DNA of 64,000 nt, from the NCBI RefSeq assembly GCF_002280785.1, contig NZ_NCEQ01000014.1:1-64000 (forward strand), read 5' to 3'. A program made the position numbers and the translations under genes. Below the pieces are notes generated by a model, which was not told where the DNA came from, did no database searches, and saw nothing but the letters and a program-made list of their open reading frames with translations. Origin of the DNA: Brevundimonas subvibrioides. Lineage in GTDB: Bacteria; Pseudomonadota; Alphaproteobacteria; Caulobacterales; Caulobacteraceae. Positions 10,278-17,709 of the stretch are shown in pieces. Numbering within the stretch: the stretch's first letter is position 1; the number at the start of each line of letters is the position of its first letter.

Positions 10278-10412
10278 TTCTCCCTCCCCTTCATGGGGAG
10301 GGTGGCCGAGCGAAGCGAGGTCGGGTGGGGTTCGGCCGGCGGTGCGAACTCACGATTCGGACCCCACCCTGACCGCTGCGCGGTCGTCCCTCCCCATGAA
10401 GGGGAGGGAGAA
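10278..10412. repeat. Inverted-repeat element with perfect 25-bp ends
   Basis: The two ends, 10278-10302 and 10388-10412, are perfect 25-bp inverted repeats built on TTCTCCCTCCCC and its complement. Each end can also fold on itself through CTCCCC..GGGGAG. Inner arms around TCGGGTGGGG and CCCCACCCTGACC are also complementary. The unit carries the GAGCGAAGCGAGG motif seen in the element at 43814-44000. It lies between the start of rlmN and the stop of hslU, both on the minus strand, and has no coding capacity. Confidence 0.75.
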
Positions 10413-10417
10413 GGGCA

Positions 10418-11719
10418 TCACAGAATAAACCGGCTGAGGTCCGCATTCTTCGACAGATCGCCGACCTTCTCCCGCACCGCGTCGCCGTCGAAGACCAGCG
10501 TCTGGCCCGACAGGTCCGAGGCCTTGAACGAGGTCTCCTCCAGCACCCGCTCGATCACGGTCACCAGCCTCCGCGCCCCGATGTTCTCGACCGCCCCGTT
10601 CGCCGCCACCGCAGCATCCGCCATGGCTTCGACCGCGTCCGGTGTGAAGGTCAGCGTCACGTCCTCGGTCGCCAGCAAGGCCTGGTTCTGGCGGACCAGG
10701 TTGGCCTCGGGCTCGGTCAGGATGCGCACGAAGTCGTCGCGGGTCAGGGCCTTGAGCTCGACCCGGATCGGCAATCGGCCCTGAAGCTCGGGCAGCAGGT
10801 CCGAGGGCTTGGCGACGTGAAAGGCGCCCGAGGCGATGAACAGGACGTGGTCCGACTTCACCGGTCCGTATTTGGTCGAGACGGTGGTGCCCTCGATCAG
10901 GGGCAAGAGGTCGCGCTGAACGCCTTCGCGGCTGACGTCGGCGCCGCCGCGATCCTGACGACCCGCGACCTTGTCGATCTCGTCGATGAAAACGATGCCC
11001 TCGTTCTCGGCCAGCAACAGCGCCTCGCGGTTCAGACTGTCCTGATCCAGCAGTTTGTCGCTCTCCTCCGTCACCAGCGGGGCGACCGCGTCCTTGACCG
11101 TGGTGCGGACCGACTTGGTCCGCCCGCCCCCGAGCTTGCCCAGCATGTCCGAAAGGTTGAGCAGTCCGACATTGCCGCCGCCGCCGACATCCAGCCCCTG
11201 AATCGGGGACGAGGTGTCGGCCAGCTGGATCTCGATCTCCTTGTCGTCCATTTCGCCGGCACGGAGCTTCTTGCGGAAGCTGTCGCGGGTGGCCGGCTGG
11301 GCCCCCGGACCGACGAGACCGTCGAGGATGCGCTCCTCGGCGGCCGCCTCGGCCTTGGCGCGGACGCCGGTGCGGCGGGCGTCACGGACCATGACCAGGG
11401 CGGCCTCGACCAGGTCGCGCATGATCTGGTCGACGTCGCGGCCGACATAGCCGACCTCGGTGAACTTGGTCGCCTCCACCTTCAGGAAGGGCGAGCCGGC
11501 GAGGCGGGCCAGGCGGCGTGCGATCTCGGTCTTGCCGACCCCGGTCGGGCCGATCATCAGGATGTTCTTTGGCGTGACCTCGTCGCGCAGGTCGTCGGGC
11601 ACACGCTTCCTGCGCCAGCGGTTCCTCAGGGCCACGGCGACGGCGCGCTTGGCGTCGTGCTGGCCGACGATGAAACGGTCGAGTTCGGAAACGATTTCGC
11701 GGGGAGACAGATCGGTCAT
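10418..11719 (-). CDS. hslU: ATP-dependent protease ATPase subunit HslU
   Basis: HslU is the AAA+ unfoldase that feeds substrates to the HslV peptidase in the cytoplasm. From the ATG at 11719 it has 433 residues, the family's usual size. The start [14 protein letters not shown] matches HslU proteins. A longer in-frame extension upstream is Arg/Pro-rich and lies opposite another gene, so I excluded it. Walker A is GPTGVGKT at 57-64, Walker B is GIVFIDEID, and the C-terminus ends SRFIL, the tail that inserts into HslV. The gene is 19 bases after the NTF2-like gene that separates it from hslV on the same strand. Confidence 0.98.
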   Translation of the reverse strand: MTDLSPREIVSELDRFIVGQHDAKRAVAVALRNRWRRKRVPDDLRDEVTPKNILMIGPTGVGKTEIARRLARLAGSPFLKVEATKFTEVGYVGRDVDQIMRDLVEAALVMVRDARRTGVRAKAEAAAEERILDGLVGPGAQPATRDSFRKKLRAGEMDDKEIEIQLADTSSPIQGLDVGGGGNVGLLNLSDMLGKLGGGRTKSVRTTVKDAVAPLVTEESDKLLDQDSLNREALLLAENEGIVFIDEIDKVAGRQDRGGADVSREGVQRDLLPLIEGTTVSTKYGPVKSDHVLFIASGAFHVAKPSDLLPELQGRLPIRVELKALTRDDFVRILTEPEANLVRQNQALLATEDVTLTFTPDAVEAMADAAVAANGAVENIGARRLVTVIERVLEETSFKASDLSGQTLVFDGDAVREKVGDLSKNADLSRFIL

Positions 11720-11738
11720 GGTCCGCAGATAGTCGCTG

Positions 11739-12614
11739 TCAGCCCGCAGCGGGAGGGGGCGGAGGCGGCGGATCCGCCAGGATCTGGGCGAACACCAGCA
11801 CCCAGCCCATCGAGCGCTTCTGCCACAGGTGGACGTAGTGGCCGGCGAGCGCAGTTTCGTCGCGGGTCCACAGGGCGCGACCATAGGTCCAGACCATGTC
11901 GCCGGCAGCCGACGATCCGCCGCCGAACGGGGCGCTGAACTCGAAACGGCGCGGCCAGGCGTCGAGCGCGGCGGGGAAGGCCCCGACGCCGATCGCTGGA
12001 GGCAGGGGGGCGACATAGAGGCGGCCGTCAGGGGCCAGCAGGGCCAGGTGGGCCTCTTTCTGATCGCGCGTTACGGCGGCGGCCAGCACGGCCTCGACGG
12101 CGCGCACCTCGGACATCGCGGCATCCGGGCTGAACGATTCCTGGATGGAGGTGGGCAGCAGCAGGGGGTCGGTCCCGGGGCCGGGAACATCGGCGGCGCT
12201 CGCAGCGACCCCGCCGTCATAGACCCATTTCCACGAGCCGTCGGGCTGGCGCTTCCAGATCGTGAAGTAGTGGCCGGTGCGTGCGCCGCCGACCTCGACC
12301 CCGCCGGTGGTGAAGCCCAGGTCGCCGGACTTCGAAATCCCCGCCCAGTTCGGCCACCAGACCAGGGACGGCGCGGCCGGATCGAAGGCGGCGGCGGGGT
12401 CGAGAATGTCGTGCGCCAGTCGCGGCGCTCCTCCGGCGATCATGACGGCGTCGTCGGTCGACCACTTCAGGAAGGAGCCGTCGACGCCCATGGTCAGGCC
12501 GTCGGCCGCAAAGGCGCGCTCGGCCGCCACGATGGACGAGGCCTCGGCCGGCTGGGCCGTGACCGGGCGGGCGAAGGCCAGCAGCAGGGTGACGAGAACG
12601 ATCAGACGAGGCAT
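11739..12614 (-). CDS. Secreted protein, weakly DUF4440/NTF2-like, lying between hslV and hslU
   Basis: The 291-residue product has a clear signal peptide with a probable cut after VTAQ or nearby. The mature part shows two similar halves, each with an AxxxVxAxERAFA- or [20 protein letters not shown] helix. Both are followed by strands containing [19 protein letters not shown] or [18 protein letters not shown]. That pattern resembles DUF4440/SnoaL-like folds, so a tandem duplication of the fold is possible. The C-terminus is poly-Pro. A periplasmic product between the two subunits of a cytoplasmic protease is unexpected. No function is assigned. Confidence 0.8.
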   Translation of the reverse strand: MPRLIVLVTLLLAFARPVTAQPAEASSIVAAERAFAADGLTMGVDGSFLKWSTDDAVMIAGGAPRLAHDILDPAAAFDPAAPSLVWWPNWAGISKSGDLGFTTGGVEVGGARTGHYFTIWKRQPDGSWKWVYDGGVAASAADVPGPGTDPLLLPTSIQESFSPDAAMSEVRAVEAVLAAAVTRDQKEAHLALLAPDGRLYVAPLPPAIGVGAFPAALDAWPRRFEFSAPFGGGSSAAGDMVWTYGRALWTRDETALAGHYVHLWQKRSMGWVLVFAQILADPPPPPPPAAG

Positions 12615-12810
12615 GGAAACTCCAGCCTTCAGTCATGCCGGGATCGGCGTGGATGTCCCGTTAAATTGCTGAAACCCCCGGGCGCGCGTGCCTGACGATT
12701 CCTGATTAGGGTCCGGAGCGGGCTTCATCCCTGGTGGCTATCGTTCGACGCCCCCCGGTCCGATCTCTGATCGGCTGGAGGACAGGCTCTGCCTCGCTGC
12801 CTGGGCGAGG

Positions 12811-13365
12811 CTAGAGCCGCTCCACCGTCAGATTGCCGTTGGTGTAGACGCAGATGTCAGCGGCGATGGCCATGGCCCGGCGCGCGACCGACTCGGCGTC
12901 CAGGTCGGTGTTGTCGATCAGGGCCCGGGCGGCTGCGAGGGCGTAGTTGCCGCCTGAGCCGACGGCGGCGACGCCGTATTCCGGCTCCAGCACATCGCCG
13001 ACGCCGGTGACCGTGAAGATGGCATCCTTGTCGGCGACCAGCAGCATGGCCTCGAGCCGGCGCAGGTAGCGGTCGGTGCGCCAGTCCTTGGCCAGGTCGA
13101 CGCAGGCGCGGGCCAGCTGATCCGGGTATTGCTCCAGCTTGGCCTCCAGTCGCTCGATCAGGGTGAAGGCGTCCGCTGTGGCCCCGGCGAAGCCTGCCAG
13201 CACCTTGCCGCCTGCCAGGGTACGGACCTTGCGCGCCGCGCCCTTGACGATGGTGGCCCCCATCGAGACCTGGCCGTCGCCGGCGATGACGGTCTTGCCG
13301 TCCTTTCGCACCGCCAGGATGGTCGTGCCGTGCCAGTCGGGAAAGCTGTCGGAAGTCTTGGTCAT
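12811..13365 (-). CDS. hslV: ATP-dependent protease peptidase subunit HslV
   Basis: HslV is the threonine peptidase of the HslUV protease. It has 184 residues including a short propeptide. After [13 protein letters not shown] comes TTILAVRK, so Thr14 should become the catalytic N-terminal Thr when the first 13 residues are removed. GDGQVSMG and [14 protein letters not shown] are conserved family motifs. It would be the first gene of an hslV-X-hslU group on the minus strand, with a 196-base gap before the inserted gene. That gap includes a GCCTCG..CGAGGC hairpin at the hslV 3' end, so hslU may not depend fully on the hslV promoter. Confidence 0.97.
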   Translation of the reverse strand: MTKTSDSFPDWHGTTILAVRKDGKTVIAGDGQVSMGATIVKGAARKVRTLAGGKVLAGFAGATADAFTLIERLEAKLEQYPDQLARACVDLAKDWRTDRYLRRLEAMLLVADKDAIFTVTGVGDVLEPEYGVAAVGSGGNYALAAARALIDNTDLDAESVARRAMAIAADICVYTNGNLTVERL

Positions 13366-13506
13366 CCCGACCAGATGGCGACCGAAATGCGTCGGGGCAA
13401 GACGAAGCCTCTGCGAAAACAGCGTTCGGAATGAGCCATATTTCTAGCAATGTAACGGGTTACCAGGGCATGATCGGCCCCAAACAAACAATAACGAGGC
13501 TAAGCT

Positions 13507-13896
13507 TTGCTATACCGCGCGATCATTGCCGCCGAAACCGTCGGATCGACCGGTGTATCGACCCTGTCGATCGCTCAAATTGTCGGCATCTCAGAGCGCA
13601 ACAATCGTCGCGATGACATCACCAGCGGCCTGATGTTCCTTGATGGCTGGTGCCTGATGGGCATGGAGGGACATCGCGTCGATGTCGACCGGTTGCTGCG
13701 GCGCCTGACGGAAGATCGCCGCCTGAAAGGCCTGCGGGTCCTGGTCGACAAGCCGATCGCCGCGCGGTCTTTCTGCGAGCCGATGACCCTGTGCGACGAC
13801 CCCCGCGCCATGGTCGGCGCCGTCGGCCTCGCCGATCTGGCCGGGATCACCGGCTATCAGGCCGAGAAGATCGTGGGACTGAAACTGGCTGCGTGA
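13507..13896 (+). CDS. BLUF-fold protein lacking the photoactive Tyr and Gln
   Basis: This 129-residue protein aligns by eye over its full length with the BLUF blue-light FAD domain. Shared features are the N-terminal strand, SERNNRRDDITSG (Asn33 matching the conserved Asn), a hydrophobic GxxxMGMEG strand, RLLRRLTEDRR, and the PIAARSF segment. The Tyr of the N-terminal strand is replaced by Ile7, and the Gln of the FxQxxEG motif by Met51. Those two residues carry the photochemistry in known BLUF proteins, so light sensing is unlikely. The start is TTG, with GAGG 7 bases before it and an in-frame TAA just upstream. It diverges from hslV, and the ThiF-like gene follows closely. Confidence 0.8.
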   Translation: MLYRAIIAAETVGSTGVSTLSIAQIVGISERNNRRDDITSGLMFLDGWCLMGMEGHRVDVDRLLRRLTEDRRLKGLRVLVDKPIAARSFCEPMTLCDDPRAMVGAVGLADLAGITGYQAEKIVGLKLAA

Positions 13897-13927
13897 CGCC
13901 GAAGCCTCTCGCGCTTACTTGAGGCGC

Positions 13928-14665
13928 ATGAGTTTCTCCCCCGAAGAGGTCGAACGCTACGCCCGCCACCTGGTCCTGTCGGACGTCGGCGGCCCGGGCC
14001 AACAGCGGCTGAAGGCCGCGACCGTGGTCCTCGTCGGCGCGGGCGGGGTGGGCTCTCCGGCGGCGCTCTATCTCGCGGCCGCGGGCGTCGGATCGCTGCG
14101 CATCATCGACGGCGACACCGTCTCCCTGTCCAACCTGCAGCGCCAGATCCTGTTCAACACGGCCGATATCGACCGGCCGAAAGTCGAGGCGGCGGCCGGA
14201 CGGCTTGAGGCGATCAACCCCCATGTCCGCGTCGAGACGCTGAATCATCGGCTGACAGTGGAGAACGCCGCCTCGGTAATCGCCGGAGCGAATGTGGTGC
14301 TGGACGGCGCCGACGATTTCGAGACCCGCTATCAGGTCAACGCAGCCTGCGTGGCGGCAGGGGTTCCGCTCGTCTCCGGGGCGCTTGGCCGCTGGACCGG
14401 TCAGGTCGGCGTGTTCGCGGGCAAGCCCTGCTACCGCTGCCTGGTGCCGGAGAGCCCGCCGGACGCCGAAACCTGCGCGAGGGTGGGTGTCGTGGGCGCT
14501 CTGGCCGGGGTGATCGGAGCGATGGCGGCGCTGGAGGCGATCAAGATCATCACCGGGGCGGGGGAGCCGCTGACCGGGCGGCTGATGCTCTACGACGGCC
14601 TCGCGGCGACCAGTCGGGTCGTGGCGGTCACGGCCGATCCGGGGTGTCCGGTATGTGCAGTGTAA
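13928..14665 (+). CDS. HesA/MoeB/ThiF family sulfur-carrier adenylyltransferase
   Basis: The enzyme adenylates the C-terminal Gly-Gly of a small sulfur carrier (ThiS or MoaD type). From the ATG at 13928 it has 245 residues. GAGGVGS at 37-43 binds ATP, NLQRQILF supplies the arginine finger, and DGADDF (Asp129-Asp130) binds Mg. Two Cys pairs, CYRC at 168-171 and CPVC at 240-243, bind zinc. Cys183, in ETCARVG, is the likely persulfide or thioester cysteine. There is no C-terminal rhodanese domain. No thi or moa gene lies nearby, so MoeB and ThiF cannot be separated here. It converges on typA across a repeat element. Confidence 0.92.
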   Translation: MSFSPEEVERYARHLVLSDVGGPGQQRLKAATVVLVGAGGVGSPAALYLAAAGVGSLRIIDGDTVSLSNLQRQILFNTADIDRPKVEAAAGRLEAINPHVRVETLNHRLTVENAASVIAGANVVLDGADDFETRYQVNAACVAAGVPLVSGALGRWTGQVGVFAGKPCYRCLVPESPPDAETCARVGVVGALAGVIGAMAALEAIKIITGAGEPLTGRLMLYDGLAATSRVVAVTADPGCPVCAV

Positions 14666-14666
14666 A

Positions 14667-14794
14667 TCCTCCCCCAGCGGGGGAGGCGGCGCGGAGCGGC
14701 TTCGCGACGTGACGGAGAGGGGGGCACCCCAGACGCGGTGTCTGCGGTGAGCCCCCTCCACCACTTCGTGGTCCCCTCCCCCGATGGGGGAGGA
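14667..14794. repeat. Dispersed inverted-repeat element, CCTCCCCC family, copy 2
   Basis: This element of about 128 bp begins with TCCTCCCCC..GGGGGAGG and ends with CCTCCCCC..GGGGGAGGA. Inside it shares GACGGAG, GGTGTCTG and CCCCCTCCACC with copy 1 at 134-267, in the same order. It fills the gap between the convergent ThiF-like gene and typA. The frameshifted typA frame now reads through it. Confidence 0.7.
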
Positions 14795-14797
14795 CGG

Positions 14798-16535
14798 CTA
14801 CTCCGGGCGCGCGCGCTTCTTGCGGAACGACGGGTTCAGGATCTGCTTGCGCAGACGGATCGACTTGGGCGTGACCTCGACCAGTTCGTCGTCGCCGATG
14901 TAGGCGATCGCCTGTTCCAGCGACATCTGGCGCGGCGGGGTCAGGCGCACGGCCTCGTCCTTGCCGGAGGCGCGGACGTTGGTCAGTTGCTTGCCCTTGA
15001 TCGGGTTGGTTCCACAGGGCGAAGGCGGCGGTGTCGCCGTCGGAGTTGGAGACCAGCACGCCCTTCAGGCGGCCGGCGATCTCGCCCTTGTAGGCTTCAT
15101 AGTGGCTGAAGACGCGGTTCAGCACGCCAGAACCGCGCGTGTCGGTCAGGAACTCGCCCTGATAGCCGATGAGCGAGCGTGACGGCGCCTTGAGGCTGAT
15201 GCGGGTCTTGCCGGCGCCCGACGGGCCCATGTCGGTCATTTCGGCCTTGCGGGCCGACAGCTTCTCGATGACGACGCCCGAGAACTCGTCGTCGACATCG
15301 ATCATGACGTCTTCGATCGGCTCCATCTTCTCGCCGTTCGGGCCTTCCTGGAACACCACGCGCGGACGCGAGATCGAGACCTCGAAGCCTTCGCGGCGCA
15401 TGTTCTCGATCAGCACGCCCAGCTGCAGTTCGCCCCGACCGGCGACTTCGTAGGCGTCGCCGCCTTCGCTGGTCGTCACGCGGATGGCGACGTTGGCTTC
15501 GGCTTCCTTCAGCAGGCGGTCGCGGATGACGCGCGACTGGACCTTGTCGCCCTCGCGACCGGCCAGCGGGCTGTCATTGACCGAGACGGTCATGGAGATG
15601 GTCGGCGGATCGATCGGCTGGGCGGGAAGCGCATCGGTGACTTCCATGGCGCACAGGGTGTCGGCGACGGTGGCCTTGGACATGCCGGCGATGGCGACGA
15701 TGTCGCCTGCTTCGGCGCCCTCCTCGACGGCCTGACGCTTCAGGCCGCGGAAGGCCAGCACCTTGGTAATGCGGCCGCGCTCGATTTCCTTGCCGTCACG
15801 GTCGAGGGCGTGGATCGCCATGCCGGGAACGGCCTTGCCGCTCTCGATACGGCCGGTCAGCAGACGGCCCAGGAAGGGATCGGACTCGATCAGCACGTTC
15901 AGGATCTGGAACGGCTTGTCCTTGTTCTCGGCGACCTTGGGCGGCGGGACGTGCTCGACGATCAGGTCGAACAGCGGGGCCAGGTTATCGTTGGGGACAT
16001 TCATGTCCATCGTCGCCCAGCCGTTCCGGCCCGAGGCGTAGATGTGGGGGAAGTCCAGCTGCTCGTCGGTCGCGCCGATGGCGGCGAACAGGTCGAAGGC
16101 TTCATTGTGGACGCGGTCCGGGTCGGCGTGGGCGCGGTCGACCTTGTTGATGCACAGGATCGGACGCAGGCCCATCTTCAGCGCCTTGGTCAGCACGAAC
16201 TTGGTCTGGGGCATCACGCCCTCTTCGGCGTCCACAAGGATGACGCAGCCGTCCACCATGCCCAGGATCCGCTCGACCTCGCCGCCGAAGTCGGCGTGGC
16301 CCGGGGTGTCGATGATGTTGATGCGCGTGTCGCCCGCCTTGCCGTGCCAGAGCACCGAGGTGCATTTGGCCAGGATGGTGATGCCGCGTTCCTTCTCCTG
16401 GTCGTTGGAGTCCATGGCCCGTTCGGTCTGGGCTTCGTTGGCTCGGAAGACGCCGGACTGGGCCAGCAGCTGGTCCACCAGAGTGGTCTTGCCGTGGTCA
16501 ACGTGGGCGATAATGGCGACGTTACGTAGGTTCAT
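14798..16535 (-). pseudogene. typA: typA/bipA, interrupted by an internal deletion and frameshift
   Basis: TypA (BipA) is a translational GTPase that assists ribosome assembly and stress growth. The frame from 16535 is normal for 509 codons, with G1 motif AHVDHGKT at 10-17 and the EF-G-like domains. At about 15008 the frame breaks. The next 69 codons of a proper TypA C-terminus, [10 protein letters not shown] to KKRARPE, lie in a different frame from 15007 to the TAG at 14798-14800. Some 33 residues expected between ALWN and NPIKG, the LQDRG..DNDL-type segment, are absent. That implies a loss of about 98 bases. The original frame instead runs on as low-complexity sequence to 14628, into the ThiF-like gene. 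Either a real null or truncated allele or an assembly error would give this. Confidence 0.9.
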
Positions 16536-16715
16536 GGTCGTTCAATGCGAAAAGGCGGCCGACAAATGCGGGGGCCGCTCGTTAGGGGTGTCATGCGGGG
16601 AGCGCGCGCCTCTTACAGCTTGGGCGGGCGAAACGCCATAGCGGGTCAAGATGGCGAGCGTTTGACAGACTTCGGGTCGGGGAGCAGCGTTCGGACCTGA
16701 CTCTGGAGTTGGCGG

Positions 16716-17174
16716 ATGAAACGTTTGATCGTGGCGGGTGCTGTGGCCCTGATGTGCGCCGGCGGGGCGGCGGGGGCCCACGAGGACGCAATGTCTCCAG
16801 CCGAGATCGTCGCGGCGCGTCAGGCGTCCCTGATGATGTCCGGCGTCACCATGGGGGCGATCAAGGCCGGGCTCGATTCGGGGGCGGAGCTGCAGACCCT
16901 GGGCTTCCCCACGGGCGCTCTGGCGAAATGGGCGCAGGTCCTGCCGACGATGTTCCCGGCCGGGACGGGCCTGGACAGCCTGCCGGACGGCACGCGCGCG
17001 AAGGCGGAGATCTGGACCGATCGCGCGGGCTTCGAAGCCCGGGCGGCGGACTATGCGGCGGCGACGGCACGGCTGCGTGATGCCGTGGCGGCGGGCGATG
17101 CGGCTGTGGCCGCCACCGAATGGGCGGCAGTGCGAACGACATGCGGCTCCTGCCACGACCTCTATCGCCAGTAG
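16716..17174 (+). CDS. Cytochrome c' (class II c-type cytochrome)
   Basis: The 152-residue precursor has a signal peptide ending near AGGAAGAHE and a single haem-binding motif, CGSCH, at residues 143-147. A CxxCH motif at the C-terminus after a mostly helical domain is the mark of the cytochrome c'/c-556 class, which forms a four-helix bundle in the periplasm. Partners and role are unknown; members bind NO or pass electrons. The gene diverges from typA across 180 bases. Its last 13 bases overlap the end of bioY on the opposite strand. Confidence 0.9.
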   Translation: MKRLIVAGAVALMCAGGAAGAHEDAMSPAEIVAARQASLMMSGVTMGAIKAGLDSGAELQTLGFPTGALAKWAQVLPTMFPAGTGLDSLPDGTRAKAEIWTDRAGFEARAADYAAATARLRDAVAAGDAAVAATEWAAVRTTCGSCHDLYRQ

Positions 17175-17671
17175 GAAACCCGCGTCAGGCCGGCGAGAAT
17201 CAGCCACGCGGCCGCTGACTTCAGGACGGCGCCGGCAAGGAAGGGCGTGAACCCTCCGGCGAGGGCGTCGGTCCAGCCCATGCCCTGCGCCAGCCACGTC
17301 ACGCCGAAGCCGAGGATCAACAGGTGGGCGGCGCTCAGGATGGTGATGCCTGTCACGGGCCGCGTCAGCCAGCCCCGGCGCGCGGCCATGCCCACCGCTC
17401 CGACGGCCAGGACAAACCCGACCAGATAGCCGGCCGTCGGCCCGACCAGCGCCGCCAGTCCGCCTCGTCCGTCCGAGAGCACCGGCAGGCCGACGGCCGC
17501 GGCGGCGAGATAGAGCAGCATCGCCGCCACGCCCCTGCGAGCGCCCAGCACGCCGCCCGCCAGACCGACCGCGAGGCTCTGCAACGTCATCGGCACGGGG
17601 ACCATCGGCAGGCTGATCTGGGCGGCCAGCGCCGTCAGGACAGCGAAAAGCACGACGCCCAGGGCTTTCAC
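17162..17671 (-). CDS. bioY: Biotin transporter BioY
   Basis: BioY is the substrate-binding membrane subunit for biotin uptake, acting alone or with an ECF energy module. The 169-residue product has about six hydrophobic segments. The VPVPMTLQSLAVGLAGG region near residues 25-42 and GPTAGYLVGF near 80 are family hallmarks. The listed GTG start is the first usable start codon, and no ATG lies in frame upstream before the OPT stop. The exact N-terminus is therefore uncertain. No bioM or bioN gene is present. It follows the OPT transporter by 38 bases and may share its transcript. Confidence 0.9.
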   Translation of the reverse strand: MKALGVVLFAVLTALAAQISLPMVPVPMTLQSLAVGLAGGVLGARRGVAAMLLYLAAAAVGLPVLSDGRGGLAALVGPTAGYLVGFVLAVGAVGMAARRGWLTRPVTGITILSAAHLLILGFGVTWLAQGMGWTDALAGGFTPFLAGAVLKSAAAWLILAGLTRVSYWR

Positions 17672-17709
17672 CCCGGGCGTCTTCAGCGGCTCGATTTTGG
17701 AGGTCGGGC

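Noticed and set aside
11720..12016. An N-terminal extension of about 99 codons to hslU
   Set aside because: It is Arg/Pro-rich, overlaps the neighbouring gene in another frame, and is not part of HslU, which starts at 11719.
13431..13616. A 61-codon frame overlapping the BLUF gene start
   Set aside because: It is short, has no conserved feature, and is in another frame from the BLUF-like protein.
14628..15007. The read-through tail of the typA frame as a real C-terminal domain
   Set aside because: It is Arg/Pro/Gly-rich, crosses a repeat element and the antisense end of another gene, while the genuine TypA C-terminus is present in another frame.
17672..17709. A riboswitch or biotin-responsive operator before bioY
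   Set aside because: The gap is only 38 bases, with no operator palindrome and no known RNA fold.
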